A stretch of 64,000 nt of DNA from Kordiimonas sediminis (GTDB lineage: Bacteria; Pseudomonadota; Alphaproteobacteria; Sphingomonadales; Kordiimonadaceae): NCBI RefSeq assembly GCF_014656395.1, contig NZ_BNCI01000001.1, forward strand, positions 682,001 to 746,000, read 5' to 3'. Each line of letters opens with the position of its first letter. Positions within the stretch are counted from its first letter, which is position 1. Under the pieces are notes generated by a model that saw nothing but the letters and a program-made list of their open reading frames with translations, was not told the origin of the DNA and ran no database searches. Below, in pieces: positions 18,610 through 28,059 of the stretch. Position numbers and translations under genes: made by a program.

Positions 18610-19676
18610 TTGCGGCATCCTTATATCTCATGATGACAGTTGCACCAGGAGGGACCCAGGGGGCAATGCCGGTTTCCAGCCTGCCTGCACCGGTACCTGC
18701 GATGATGGCACAGCAATCTCACATACCCCCGTCCGACATGATTACGTACGGCGGTGTGATTGATGGACAGCACTATTTCGGCCCATGTCGCGGCAACCAG
18801 CCGTGTGACCGCTTGCCTCTGATGTCTTTCTCCCTGGCGAAATCGCTTGTGGGCGGCATTGGTTTAATGCGGCTCGAAAAACTTTATCCTGGGGCGAAGA
18901 ACACACATGTTTCCGACTATATACCCGCCTGTGAAAGCTGGGGCGATGTCACATTGGCTGACCTTCTCGGGATGGCAAGCGGACATTTTGTGTCAGCTGC
19001 ACCGCACATGGACGAGACAAAGGGTTTTGACGCATTCAACAGCAAAAAAACTGCCCCTGAGAAGCTGGATTTTGCCTGCAACAATTACCCCAAACAGGCT
19101 GAACCGGGGACGACCTTTGTCTACCGGACATCGGATCACTTTATACTGGGCGCGGCCATGCAGGCTTTCTGGCGGGAAAAGACAGGACGGCCAGAGGCAG
19201 ATTTCTACCAGGACTTGATCGTACCGCTATGGCGTGCGCTTGATCTATCGGCTTTGACACATACCGTCAGACGAACAGACGACATTCCAAACACAGGCTG
19301 GGGTATGGTCTTCACCCGATCAGATATCGCGGCGATTGCCCATGCACTTGCGGCCGATGATCCGCGCCTCGTTGATAGTCTGGATACGGACATGCTGAAT
19401 GAAGCGTTACAGCACACGGACCAGGTAGCAGGTCTGCCCGCAGGGGACACCCTCCGCTACGCCAACGGCTTTTGGGCATGGGATGCAACCGAGCACTTAC
19501 AGTGTACAGACAGAACACAGATCCCCTTTATGTCGGGATACGGCGGCATTTCAGTGGTGCTACTGCCTACTGGCGATGTCTATTATTATTTCAGTGACGG
19601 CGGCGTGCACCGTTTTGCGGACGCAGTAGCTGCCCTGCACTCTCTGCGCCCCATCTGCAGGAGCAAAAAGTCATGA
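18606..19676 (+). CDS. serine hydrolase, class C beta-lactamase fold
   Basis: 356 residues. A hydrophobic N-terminus (about 1-20) may be a signal peptide. The SxxK tetrad is in MSFSLAKSLVGG (near residue 75), and the YxS/N motif appears as YRTSD (near 172). The third KTG-like motif is not clear; MSGYGG near the C-terminus is the best candidate. Such proteins are esterases, amidases or D-aminopeptidases rather than true beta-lactamases. Overlaps both neighbours by four bases, so it acts with the sulfotransferase and MFS transporter. Confidence 0.82.
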   Translation: MIAASLYLMMTVAPGGTQGAMPVSSLPAPVPAMMAQQSHIPPSDMITYGGVIDGQHYFGPCRGNQPCDRLPLMSFSLAKSLVGGIGLMRLEKLYPGAKNTHVSDYIPACESWGDVTLADLLGMASGHFVSAAPHMDETKGFDAFNSKKTAPEKLDFACNNYPKQAEPGTTFVYRTSDHFILGAAMQAFWREKTGRPEADFYQDLIVPLWRALDLSALTHTVRRTDDIPNTGWGMVFTRSDIAAIAHALAADDPRLVDSLDTDMLNEALQHTDQVAGLPAGDTLRYANGFWAWDATEHLQCTDRTQIPFMSGYGGISVVLLPTGDVYYYFSDGGVHRFADAVAALHSLRPICRSKKS

Positions 19677-20863
19677 TTGATACTTCAACCGCCCCGATCA
19701 AAACAAACCCCAGACATCTGACACCAGACGGGCTGGCTGCCGCAATATTTCTTGCCTTCCTGTCAACGGCTGGACTTTTCTATGTCAATCTGGGCGGGTC
19801 ATTTCTTTCTGCCTTTGTCGACGGCCTGGGGCTCAGTCGGGAAAGTGCAGGCTATATAACCAGCTCCAACAAATATGGTGCTGCCTTTGGTGCCTTTATC
19901 GCTGTGCTATTAGTCAAGCATATGAACTGGCGGAAAACTGCCTATTTTGTCCTGCCGACACTGATACTGACCGATGTAATTTCTTTCCAGATTGCTGACG
20001 AAACCTTCCTGATAGCAATCCGTTTCTTTCACGGCTCTATCGGTGGGTTTCTGGTCGGGCTTGGCCTGTCGGTCATTGCACGGATGCAGTCGCCAGAAAA
20101 AGGCTACGGCATGTTACTTGCGGTTCAATATACGTTTGGCAGCGTAGGCATTTTCACTGTCCCCAAACTTGTTGGGCTTTTTGGACATGCGGCTGCCTTT
20201 GGCGCGCTGATTACCTTCAGCCTGATCACGCTTGCTATGGTGCCTTTCATCCCGGACTATCCACCAAGAGAGAAAGCACCTGCGCGCCCTGACGGTAAAA
20301 AGTCGTCTGTAATGCTCGTGCCGTTACTCCTGACGCTGGCGGCTATTTTCCTTTTCCAAACCGCCAATATGGGGGTTGCGGACTATGCTTTTGAGCTGGG
20401 AAAAGACAGTGGGTACACCATGTCGGAACTGTCAAATCTGCTGGCGGTTGCCAATCTGATTTCAGTATCAGGTGCCCTTCTGGTCTATAGTGTGGGTACC
20501 AGATATGGGCGCCTGCTACCCCTGATGGTCGGCGTCGGACTGGCCGCAACCTTTACTTTGGCCTTTCATTTTTCAGAAATACCTGCCGTCTACTTCATTG
20601 CCAATACCGTTACCGGTATGACCTGGGCTTTTTGCATGTCTTATTTTCTGGGACTGATTGCTGCCTTTGACGGCCACGGCCAGATGGCCGCACTTGGGGG
20701 AGTTATCTCCAAAATGGGGCTTGCCAGTGGACCGCTGATCGGCGCCATGGTCGTCGGCGAAGGTAATTTCACACTGATAATCAATTTGGCGGCAGGGGCA
20801 CTTGTTCTGTGTGCCCTGTTCGCCCTGTCACCTGCTTTGCGCCTTGACCGCGCCAATACTTGA
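19673..20863 (+). CDS. MFS transporter
   Basis: 396 residues with about 12 hydrophobic segments, the MFS layout, with a basic, charged linker in the middle (near residues 195-210). The start overlaps the hydrolase stop (ATGA). In a run headed by a TonB receptor it most likely moves the substrate, or a hydrolysis product, across the inner membrane. Transport direction cannot be told. Confidence 0.85.
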   Translation: MIDTSTAPIKTNPRHLTPDGLAAAIFLAFLSTAGLFYVNLGGSFLSAFVDGLGLSRESAGYITSSNKYGAAFGAFIAVLLVKHMNWRKTAYFVLPTLILTDVISFQIADETFLIAIRFFHGSIGGFLVGLGLSVIARMQSPEKGYGMLLAVQYTFGSVGIFTVPKLVGLFGHAAAFGALITFSLITLAMVPFIPDYPPREKAPARPDGKKSSVMLVPLLLTLAAIFLFQTANMGVADYAFELGKDSGYTMSELSNLLAVANLISVSGALLVYSVGTRYGRLLPLMVGVGLAATFTLAFHFSEIPAVYFIANTVTGMTWAFCMSYFLGLIAAFDGHGQMAALGGVISKMGLASGPLIGAMVVGEGNFTLIINLAAGALVLCALFALSPALRLDRANT

Positions 20864-20879
20864 TAAAGGAAATCAAACC

Positions 20880-21728
20880 ATGTCCGTCTTTACTATCGCG
20901 TCGTTGCAACTTGATCTTGCCAGCAGCAACAATATGGACCTGATCCTGAAAAAAGTGCGTACTGCAGTTGCCCGGTATCCCTTCATTCAAATGGTCATGC
21001 TGAGCGAGCTGGCGCTGTGCGGTGCAGGCGCTAAATCCGGCACACCCAGGCTTGCTGATGCGCAGGACAGTCTATGCAACCTGGCCAAATCCCTGGGTAT
21101 TTGGCTTATCCCCGGTTCGATCTTTGAGGACGAAGGGGGCAAGGTCTATAACACCACGCCAGTGATCGACCCGAACGGGAACATCATTGCAACATACCGC
21201 AAAATGTATCCCTTCTATCCCTATGAAGCTGGCGTTTCCGAAGGGCAAGATATCTGTGTTTTCGATATCCCGGATTACGGCCGCTTTGGCCTGTATATCT
21301 GCTACGACATGTGGTTCCCGGAACTGTCCCGTGCAATGATCAGCAAAGGCGCCGAAGTTTTATTGCACCCCACACTGACCGATACACAGGACCGGGAGGT
21401 CGAACAAGCCATGATCCGCGCAACCGCCGCACAGCAACAATGCTATGTCATTGATGTAAACGGCACCGGCCAACAAGGGCTGGGCCAAAGCCTGATTGCC
21501 GGACCTGACGGTGAAATTCTCCATAAGGCCAGCACCAAGGAAGAAATCATTCTGACCGAAGTGGACTTTGACCGTGTTCGTCGCGGTCGGGAACGCGGCA
21601 TTATGGGACTTGGGCAACCTCTGAAAAGTTTCCGCGATGCCAGTCATATCTTCCCTCACGAAGGTATGAACAATCGCGATGAGTATTTCGATACGCTTGG
21701 CCCACTGGAAGTCGCAAAACGACCCTAG
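20880..21728 (+). CDS. carbon-nitrogen hydrolase (nitrilase superfamily)
   Basis: 282 residues from ATG 20880, with AAAGGA ten bases upstream. It has the complete Glu-Lys-Cys triad: Glu43 in MLSELALCG, Lys108 in YRKMYPFYPYE and Cys141 in YICYDMWFPE. Members hydrolyse amides, carbamates or nitriles in the cytoplasm. Last gene of the TonB-receptor run, 16 bases after the MFS gene, ending in a strong terminator. It probably releases ammonia or an amine from the imported compound. Confidence 0.9.
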   Translation: MSVFTIASLQLDLASSNNMDLILKKVRTAVARYPFIQMVMLSELALCGAGAKSGTPRLADAQDSLCNLAKSLGIWLIPGSIFEDEGGKVYNTTPVIDPNGNIIATYRKMYPFYPYEAGVSEGQDICVFDIPDYGRFGLYICYDMWFPELSRAMISKGAEVLLHPTLTDTQDREVEQAMIRATAAQQQCYVIDVNGTGQQGLGQSLIAGPDGEILHKASTKEEIILTEVDFDRVRRGRERGIMGLGQPLKSFRDASHIFPHEGMNNRDEYFDTLGPLEVAKRP

Positions 21729-21759
21729 ACAAAATAGTTATTCCTTAAGGTGATACCTG

Positions 21760-21813
21760 GATCCTGTGCGCTACCCTTAACCGGGCAGCACCCGAGCACA
21801 GGATCATTTTTTT
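21760..21813 (+). terminator. rho-independent terminator of the receptor/amidohydrolase operon
   Basis: Perfect 10-bp stem GATCCTGTGC / GCACAGGATC enclosing 26 bases, followed by ATTTTTTT. Confidence 0.88.
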
Positions 21814-21902
21814 ATCTGCCAGGAAAAAACACTATAAATTCAGAAGATAGCAGCTAGACTGCCCCAAATAGTGTTTCACCAGTAGCCAAAAGGGTCTTTG
21901 TT

Positions 21903-22448
21903 ATGCTTCGAGCGATTTTAATATTCCTTACAGGGGTGTCCTGTCTGATCAGTGCCTCTGTCAGTGCCGATGAACCAGCCTTCAAGAAAGGCCCCGTCTT
22001 CCCTGACTACGGAAAAATTGCGGTGGTCAATAACGAATACCCCCTGCCTGATGACTTCAAACTAAAAGTGGCTTTTGACATCATTCCTGCGGCGAAACCG
22101 GGGGAAGTTAACCGCGCGCTTGATAAAGCTGCACGATTTATCAACATGCATGTAGATGCTGGTGTACCGCTTGAGAATATTACCGTTGCCCTTGTTCTGC
22201 ACGGCAATGCCACGCTGGACGCTGCAAATGCTGCCACGTACCGCGAAAAAACTGGACAGGAAAACGGCAATATTGATCTGATCAAGGCACTGAACGCGAA
22301 CGGCGTTCATCTGTATCTTTGTGGTCAAAGTGCTGCATCCCGCGGCATCACAACGGATAATAAACTGCCAGAAATTAAAATGGCCCTCTCGGCCATGACC
22401 GCCCACGCACAGTTGCAGCAGGACGGATACACCCTTAACCCATTCTAA
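21903..22448 (+). CDS. periplasmic DsrE-family protein
   Basis: 181 residues with an N-terminal signal peptide (about 1-22, ending SVSADE), so exported. The C-terminal DsrE-like fold shows VALVLHGNAT, IDLIKALNANGVHLYLCGQS and a terminal MTAHAQLQQDGYTLNPF. The cysteine of LCGQS is the conserved DsrE-type position. Family members handle sulfur or act as redox proteins, but this exported branch has no assigned role. Own promoter after the upstream terminator; RBS AAGGG. Confidence 0.85.
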   Translation: MLRAILIFLTGVSCLISASVSADEPAFKKGPVFPDYGKIAVVNNEYPLPDDFKLKVAFDIIPAAKPGEVNRALDKAARFINMHVDAGVPLENITVALVLHGNATLDAANAATYREKTGQENGNIDLIKALNANGVHLYLCGQSAASRGITTDNKLPEIKMALSAMTAHAQLQQDGYTLNPF

Positions 22449-22520
22449 TAGACAGTATCATGGTTGCACTCGGGCAGGGCCTTGCCAGCCCGGGTGTGGC
22501 TAAGCCTACAGGGAACGGAT

Positions 22521-22715
22521 TTAAAAATCTGAGATGATACCGTTCTTTTCCCAGTCACCGTAGCGTGTTGGCTCTGGCCCTTTTTGGCCCCCAACTTCCC
22601 GTGGCTGGGTTCCGGATGTTGTATCCTGTTTGGGGTCTGCATTTACACCAGTGTCAGAAGAAGCAATATCGGCGTCGTCCTTGTCAGAGGGTGTTACAGT
22701 AGCTTTGTCAGTCAT
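22521..22715 (-). CDS. DUF1674 / SdhAF4-type succinate dehydrogenase assembly factor
   Basis: 64 residues with a disordered acidic N-terminus and the conserved C-terminal block [20 protein letters not shown] ending in SDF, which is the DUF1674/SDHAF4 signature. In eukaryotes the homologue assists the flavoprotein subunit of succinate dehydrogenase; a similar bacterial role is inferred. RBS GGGAAAAG precedes ATG 22715. It lies 18 bases downstream of a CPBP protease gene rather than with sdh genes. Confidence 0.85.
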   Translation of the reverse strand: MTDKATVTPSDKDDADIASSDTGVNADPKQDTTSGTQPREVGGQKGPEPTRYGDWEKNGIISDF

Positions 22716-22733
22716 CAGTCTTTTCCCGCTGTG

Positions 22734-23621
22734 TCAGTGGATTGGTCCGCTGATACCCTCTTTTGATGCCTTGTTCCAGTAAAAGAGCGCAAAGAGCGCG
22801 ATTACCGCCGGCAATATCAGCCCGAATTCCCCAGTATAGCGCACCGGAAAATCATACCGAAGTGTCAGCGGGTGAAAGAAAGACAGCACAAAAACATTGT
22901 GGGCTGCATGCATCAAAGTAGCAGGCAACACACTGCCGGACGTTATCCGGTAGTATGCCATGGGAAAAGACATGGACACGCACAAAATGGTAAAATTCAC
23001 CACCTGTATCCAAAGCCCTTCTGGCCCTGCATTATAATTCGCGAAAAGAATGATCGGCATATGCCACGACGCCCATACCAGACCTGAAAATACCGCCGTC
23101 CAGAAGAAGGACATTTTGCGGTATAATTGCAGCACCAAAAACCCGCGCCAGCCCAGCTCCTCACCAAACGAAGTGGTGATGTGCCAAAGCATACCTATGG
23201 TCCCAAGCAATATGAAGCCCGTGATTATCAACCGGGTTTCAGACCATCCGGCCGCACCCGTTAAATAGGCAACTTCCTTGTAAAAACCTTCATTGCCAAT
23301 AGCACCAAGTCCAAGCGCCCAGATCAATCCGTACGCCATACCGCCATATAGAAGCGGCAAAAGATACGACCAAAAGAGCGGCCGGGACCGGCAGGGTACA
23401 ATACCCAGCATATGCCAGTTTTTCCGGAATAGTTTCATTGTCAGATAAGCGGCCAGCGCAGGCGTCCACATCAACAGCGCCAGATAAAACTTCTTTAATC
23501 CCATTTCGACAATAATCGTCGACACAATCGCGCACAAAAGTGCCGTGATTGCGAGAAAGGTTCCGATCGCCGGATATATTTTATCTCTATCAAGTAGGGA
23601 CGCCTGGGTTAACGCCGACAT
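22734..23621 (-). CDS. CPBP-family intramembrane metalloprotease
   Basis: 295 residues with about eight hydrophobic segments. The Abi/CAAX-protease motifs are present: EELGWRG (Glu154, Glu155, Arg159), the histidine of WASWHMP (His187), and HAAHN near the C-terminus. Bacterial members are linked to peptide maturation or immunity; nothing nearby defines the substrate. RBS GGGAG before ATG 23621. Confidence 0.88.
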   Translation of the reverse strand: MSALTQASLLDRDKIYPAIGTFLAITALLCAIVSTIIVEMGLKKFYLALLMWTPALAAYLTMKLFRKNWHMLGIVPCRSRPLFWSYLLPLLYGGMAYGLIWALGLGAIGNEGFYKEVAYLTGAAGWSETRLIITGFILLGTIGMLWHITTSFGEELGWRGFLVLQLYRKMSFFWTAVFSGLVWASWHMPIILFANYNAGPEGLWIQVVNFTILCVSMSFPMAYYRITSGSVLPATLMHAAHNVFVLSFFHPLTLRYDFPVRYTGEFGLILPAVIALFALFYWNKASKEGISGPIH

Positions 23622-23755
23622 AATCTTTCTCCCATTCCCTTTCAGGATACAAATTTACAATCGAAATTCCAGACAAATTACAGCTACTTGAACCAAAGTT
23701 GATCTTACCCACATTATAGAGAAGACCTATTTTGGCATGTTGGAGATTAGTTCGA

Positions 23756-24760
23756 ATGAGTATGATGCGTACTGCAATGTTGATGGCGGCTATGACCGCA
23801 CTCTTTCTTGTCATCGGCTTTATGCTGGGAGGCACGACCGGGGTTGTTTTTGCGTTGCTTTTTGCACTGGGTATGAACGCATTTGCTTACTGGAATTCTG
23901 ACAAAATGGTACTTCGTATGCACGGTGCACAGCCTGCTAACGAGCAGAATGCACCTGGCCTGACTGCCATGGTTGCAGATCTAAGCCGCCGTGCAGCACT
24001 TCCCATGCCAAAAGTCTATGTCATCATGAGCGACCAGCCCAACGCATTCGCCACAGGCCGCAACCCGGAAAATGCCGCAGTTGCTGCCACATCAGGGCTT
24101 TTACGGCTGCTGAACAGAGACGAAGTCGAAGGGGTTATGGCCCATGAACTGGCACATGTGAAAAATCGCGATACGCTGACCATGACCGTTACTGCAACGC
24201 TGGCGGGTGCGGTCTCTATGCTGGCGAACTTTGCGCTGTTTTTCGGCAATAACCGGGATAACCCACTGGGCCTTTTGGGATCGATATTGATCATGATTTT
24301 TGCCCCTATGGCCGCTATGGTGGTGCAAATGGCTATTTCGCGAACCCGAGAATATGCTGCTGATAAAACCGGCGCTGAAATTTGCGGTAATCCAACAGCC
24401 CTTGCAAGCGCCCTGGACAAGCTTGGTCGCGGCACTCGCATGCGCCCGAACCCGGTCGCGGAACAAAACCCAGCGACTGCTCACCTGTTCATTGCCAATC
24501 CACTAAGTGGTAAATCGTTCGATTCGCTGTTTTCCACCCACCCAAGAATGGAAGAGCGGATCAGACGACTGACCCTACTGGCATCCGAAATGGGACCTGC
24601 GTCCCGCCGGCATCACGCCCCTGCACAGCAGAGGCCTACAAGCGTATGGGAAAACGGCCCGCGACCCGACACTGGAACAGCATCCCGTCCGACAGGGCAG
24701 TCAGGCGTCCCAACCACACACGGAGATACATCTGGCGACAGAAAAGGGCCGTGGGGCTAA
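23756..24760 (+). CDS. htpX: membrane zinc protease HtpX
   Basis: About 334 residues from ATG 23756 (GGAGA upstream; the frame reaches a TTG at 23732). An M48 protease for quality control of inner-membrane proteins. Seen: two N-terminal membrane segments (about 7-25 and 28-46), zinc motif HELAH (130-134), a second hydrophobic pair (about 145-195), and the third ligand region [15 protein letters not shown]. The C-terminal 50 residues are a Pro/Arg/Gly-rich tail beyond the usual end of the E. coli protein. Confidence 0.92.
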   Translation: MSMMRTAMLMAAMTALFLVIGFMLGGTTGVVFALLFALGMNAFAYWNSDKMVLRMHGAQPANEQNAPGLTAMVADLSRRAALPMPKVYVIMSDQPNAFATGRNPENAAVAATSGLLRLLNRDEVEGVMAHELAHVKNRDTLTMTVTATLAGAVSMLANFALFFGNNRDNPLGLLGSILIMIFAPMAAMVVQMAISRTREYAADKTGAEICGNPTALASALDKLGRGTRMRPNPVAEQNPATAHLFIANPLSGKSFDSLFSTHPRMEERIRRLTLLASEMGPASRRHHAPAQQRPTSVWENGPRPDTGTASRPTGQSGVPTTHGDTSGDRKGPWG

Positions 24761-24789
24761 AAACGCCCCGTTCCATCCCATAGAAGTAG

Positions 24790-25761
24790 TTACAACGTCT
24801 TCAGCAGAGCTTTCAGATCACTATCAGGGCGGGCACCCAGCGCAGAAATGACCTCCGCGGCAGCCAACGACCCAAGACGACCACTATCGGCCAGCGAGTA
24901 ACCGTTTGTGACGCCGTACAAAAACCCTGCAGCAAACAAATCGCCTGCGCCTGTAGTATCCACAACCGTTGCAGGCGCGGCATCAATCTGGTGGGTTTCT
25001 TCTTTCGACAGAATGATACAGCCCTTCTCTGACCTGGTCAGCGCTGCGACCCGCACATGGGGGCGCAGTTTTTCAAGCGCTTCCTCAAAACTGTCAACCT
25101 GGAAAAGGGATGTAATTTCAGCCTCATTTGCGAATAGAATATCAATATGATTTTCTACCAGATCAATAAACTCAGACCGGAAGCGATCAACGCAAAAGCT
25201 GTCTGACAGGGTAAACGCAACCTGCTTGCCATTTGCTTTGGCAATTTTCATGGCTTTCAATACGGCTTCCTTGGCGCTCTCGCGGTCCCAAAGATAGCCT
25301 TCAATATACACCACATCTGCCTGGGCTACTTCGTCTTCATTTACATCCGAAGGCGTAAGCCGACCACAGGCACCCAAATAGGTATTCATGGTGCGCTGTG
25401 CATCAGGCGTGACCAAAATCATACTGGAGGCGGTCGACGGACCACTATCAGCAGACGGCGTTGTGAAAGCCACCTCAAGAGTTTCCAGGTCATGACGGAA
25501 AATGCGCCCTAACTGATCATCGCGCACCTTGCCAATATACCCTGTGCTGCCACCCATCATCGCGATACCAGCAGCCGTATTGCCCGCAGACCCACCGGAC
25601 CGCTGTATAGCTGGCGGCATGGCACTATATATCCGGGCCGCTTCATGTTCTTCGACCAGGATCATTGCCCCTTTGGTACAGTCATGCACCTCCAGAAAAT
25701 GATCATCGACCCGCGCAATAATATCTACAATCGCGTTTCCTATGCAAAGGACCTGCACCAT
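24790..25761 (-). CDS. PfkB-family carbohydrate/adenosine kinase
   Basis: 323 residues from ATG 25761, chosen for GGAGGGA directly upstream (the frame extends to 25800). The PfkB signatures are present: RSGGSAGNTAAGIAMMGG near the N-terminus and the anion-hole/catalytic block VVDTTGAGDLFAAGFLYG with the catalytic Asp. Overall pattern (GNAIVDIIARV, YIGKVRDDQLGRIF) matches alphaproteobacterial proteins annotated as adenosine kinase; the sugar or nucleoside specificity is not proven. Confidence 0.88.
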   Translation of the reverse strand: MVQVLCIGNAIVDIIARVDDHFLEVHDCTKGAMILVEEHEAARIYSAMPPAIQRSGGSAGNTAAGIAMMGGSTGYIGKVRDDQLGRIFRHDLETLEVAFTTPSADSGPSTASSMILVTPDAQRTMNTYLGACGRLTPSDVNEDEVAQADVVYIEGYLWDRESAKEAVLKAMKIAKANGKQVAFTLSDSFCVDRFRSEFIDLVENHIDILFANEAEITSLFQVDSFEEALEKLRPHVRVAALTRSEKGCIILSKEETHQIDAAPATVVDTTGAGDLFAAGFLYGVTNGYSLADSGRLGSLAAAEVISALGARPDSDLKALLKTL

Positions 25762-25890
25762 ATTCCCTCCAATTCTGTGTAGTGAAAGCCACTCAGACAT
25801 TGCACAATGGGCACCGGCTTCCTATTTCTGTAAGTATAAATAGCCTAACAAGGCTGAAAATAAAGCTTAAACTAGACAGCAGGGTGGAAA

Positions 25891-26565
25891 ATGATTGCAA
25901 CAGCACTTAACCGAACATGGCAGCAATTGCTGCATCCGAAATTCAGAAGCGTTTTTTTAACAAGTCTTGCCGCCGCGGGCCTTAGTCTTGTTCTTCTGAT
26001 TTCTTTAACTGTCGCATACTGGCCCGAAGAATATACATCAGGCTACGAATGGATTGATAATGCAGGTTTCTTTCTGGTTGGCAGTCTGGCTACCTATATC
26101 TTGTTTCCGGCCATTTCCACAACCGTGATGAGTATGATTGCAGACCAGATCGCCGATGCGGTTGAGGATGAATATTATCCGCACCGCCGGGCCGACCGCA
26201 AGATCCCCATAACAGACGTAGTGCTGTCTTCGGCAAAACTCATGCTGGTGGTAATCGTCTGTAACCTAATTGCCCTTGTGCCGTATATATTCCTGTTTTT
26301 CCTGACCGGTGGTATCGGCACCCTTGCCCTGTTTATCGCACTGAATGGCTATCTGATGGGTCGGGAATATTGGGAGCTGGTTGCCATGCGCCACATGCCC
26401 ATGCAAGATGTCCGGCGTGGGCGGAAGAAATATAAGGAAAAAGTATTCACGGGCGGCGCGCTGATCGCCGGGCTGTTTCTTATCCCGTTCGTCAATCTGC
26501 TGGCCCCCATCATCGGAGCCAGCGTCATGACCCACATTTTCCACCATTTGGCTGATGACGCCTAA
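25891..26565 (+). CDS. EI24/CysZ-like membrane protein
   Basis: 224 residues with about four to six hydrophobic segments. It fits the EI24 domain family, which includes the sulfate transporter CysZ: ISTTVMSMIADQIADAVE after the first hairpin and NGYLMGREYWELVAMRH late. No sulfate-assimilation genes are adjacent, so the transported ion is unknown. RBS GGTGG before ATG. Confidence 0.8.
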   Translation: MIATALNRTWQQLLHPKFRSVFLTSLAAAGLSLVLLISLTVAYWPEEYTSGYEWIDNAGFFLVGSLATYILFPAISTTVMSMIADQIADAVEDEYYPHRRADRKIPITDVVLSSAKLMLVVIVCNLIALVPYIFLFFLTGGIGTLALFIALNGYLMGREYWELVAMRHMPMQDVRRGRKKYKEKVFTGGALIAGLFLIPFVNLLAPIIGASVMTHIFHHLADDA

Positions 26566-26655
26566 GGAATTATGCGCTATTCAGGATAGGTTCATCCATA
26601 ACAGTATATCGCCGGTACTGTGGAATGACATAAATACAAACGAGAGGGACACCGT

Positions 26656-27117
26656 GTGACAAAAAACAAGATAGTGCTTCTGTGGGGGTTCGCCGCTGGT
26701 CTTGCTGCCTGTTCAACGGACACGCCTGCCCCGACTGTTGTGGCAGAAGCCCCGCCCGAAGTAGCCAAAGAAACTGAAAACACCGTTGATGGACCCATCA
26801 TTGCCAAGGTGGAGACCGGTCAGGTTTTCGAACAAGCCGCCCCTCTGATGGATTTGGCGGACCCGGGCGAACTGCAGGGGAAAACCCCCGCTCAGGTGCA
26901 GACAATCATGGGGGAACCCGATCTGGTCCGCAGAGACGGTTCCATGCAGGTCATGCTGTTTGAAACAAATCAGTGCGTTCTGGATGTAGTTTTTTACGAG
27001 TCCAGCGTAGGGGAACATTTCAGAGCATCTGCTATTTCCGCCCGGTCGCGTGACGGCAAGGATGTAGATGCGGTCCAGTGTCTCGAAACCATGTCAAACC
27101 GTGCAGCCGGCCGTTAG
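26656..27117 (+). CDS. small lipoprotein, BamE/SmpA-like C-terminal half
   Basis: 153 residues starting at GTG 26656, with GAGAGGGA upstream. Lipoprotein signal with lipobox LAACS. The second half reads LQGKTPAQVQTIMGEPDLVRRDGS and then a Cys-containing beta region (NQCVLDVVFY), resembling SmpA/OmlA-type outer-membrane lipoproteins that begin with a pattern of Pro-x-x-Val-x-x-x-Leu-Gly-x-Pro. Two cysteines in the mature part could pair. Followed 11 bases later by a small membrane protein. Confidence 0.7.
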   Translation: MTKNKIVLLWGFAAGLAACSTDTPAPTVVAEAPPEVAKETENTVDGPIIAKVETGQVFEQAAPLMDLADPGELQGKTPAQVQTIMGEPDLVRRDGSMQVMLFETNQCVLDVVFYESSVGEHFRASAISARSRDGKDVDAVQCLETMSNRAAGR

Positions 27118-27128
27118 GAGTATCCTGA

Positions 27129-27371
27129 ATGACTGCCAAATTCGATGTCAAACTAATCGTAAAGCTTGCCGTATGGAGCTTGGTTGTTGGGGCCGTTCTC
27201 TATTCCTTGGAACTTAGTCCCGGTGAGATTTACGGCTGGATTGGTGACACGATCGCATCTCTGTGGGGATGGCTTGTGGGCACGGGCCTTGAATATATTC
27301 TACTGGGCGCGACCATTGTGGTTCCGATTTATCTGATCTCCCGCTTGCGCAGTCGCTCTTCCCGGTCCTGA
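27129..27371 (+). CDS. DUF6460-like small membrane protein
   Basis: 80 residues with two membrane segments (about 8-26 and 48-70) and a basic C-terminus (SRLRSRSSRS). The spacing and the motif LSPGEIYGWI followed by ILLGATIVVPIYLISRL match the alphaproteobacterial DUF6460 pattern as I recall it. AGGAG precedes the ATG. Function unknown. Confidence 0.7.
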   Translation: MTAKFDVKLIVKLAVWSLVVGAVLYSLELSPGEIYGWIGDTIASLWGWLVGTGLEYILLGATIVVPIYLISRLRSRSSRS

Positions 27372-27381
27372 TTGCAGCCAC

Positions 27382-28017
27382 ATGCATACCGACCCCTTTG
27401 AGCCAGACGATAAAAGACAGGTTGCGCCAGCAACTGCGCGCAACCGCGATCCGATTTTGGCCGTCCTTCAAAAACACCTACCGCCATCTGGCTGTCTGCT
27501 GGAAATCGCCAGCGGTACCGGCGAACATGCCGTCTATATGGCCCCGCACTTTCCTGCGTATAGCTGGCAACCAACGGATATTGACCCGGCACGTCTGGAA
27601 AGCATTGACGCATGGCGAAAGTCGGCAAAGGCGGACACTGTCCAGCCTGCAAGAAAATTTGACGTGCTGGCTGATCCGTGGGACTTCCCCGACCTGGCAA
27701 AGCCAGTAACAGCCGTATTGGCCGTCAATCTCATTCATATTGCACCGATTGCCGTCACCCATGCCCTGTTTGAACAGGCGGGCAGAAATTTGCAGGCAGG
27801 CAATTTCCTGATTACTTATGGCCCCTATAAACGCGGAGGTGCCCACACCGCACCGTCCAACGAAGCCTTTGACCAGTCCTTGAAGGCGCGCAATCCCAAT
27901 TGGGGAATTCGTGACATGGAATATGTTACGGAAACTGCGGCCGCACATGGCTTTGAACTGGCCGACTGCGTCGATATGCCGGCGAACAACTACACTCTGG
28001 TTTTCAAAAAAGTCTGA
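27382..28017 (+). CDS. DUF938 SAM-dependent methyltransferase-like protein
   Basis: 211 residues. The N-terminal APATARNRDPIL block and glycine-rich SAM loop LLEIASGTGEHAVYMA are typical of DUF938 (METTL26-like). Then LAVNLIHIAPIAVT and the conserved ITYGPYKRGGAHTAPSNEAF. Methyl acceptor unknown. Ten bases after the DUF6460-like gene; ribosome site weak. Confidence 0.87.
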   Translation: MHTDPFEPDDKRQVAPATARNRDPILAVLQKHLPPSGCLLEIASGTGEHAVYMAPHFPAYSWQPTDIDPARLESIDAWRKSAKADTVQPARKFDVLADPWDFPDLAKPVTAVLAVNLIHIAPIAVTHALFEQAGRNLQAGNFLITYGPYKRGGAHTAPSNEAFDQSLKARNPNWGIRDMEYVTETAAAHGFELADCVDMPANNYTLVFKKV

Positions 28018-28059
28018 CGTCTCTCGGGCATGGGCCCGGTACAGGCACACAAACCCAAA

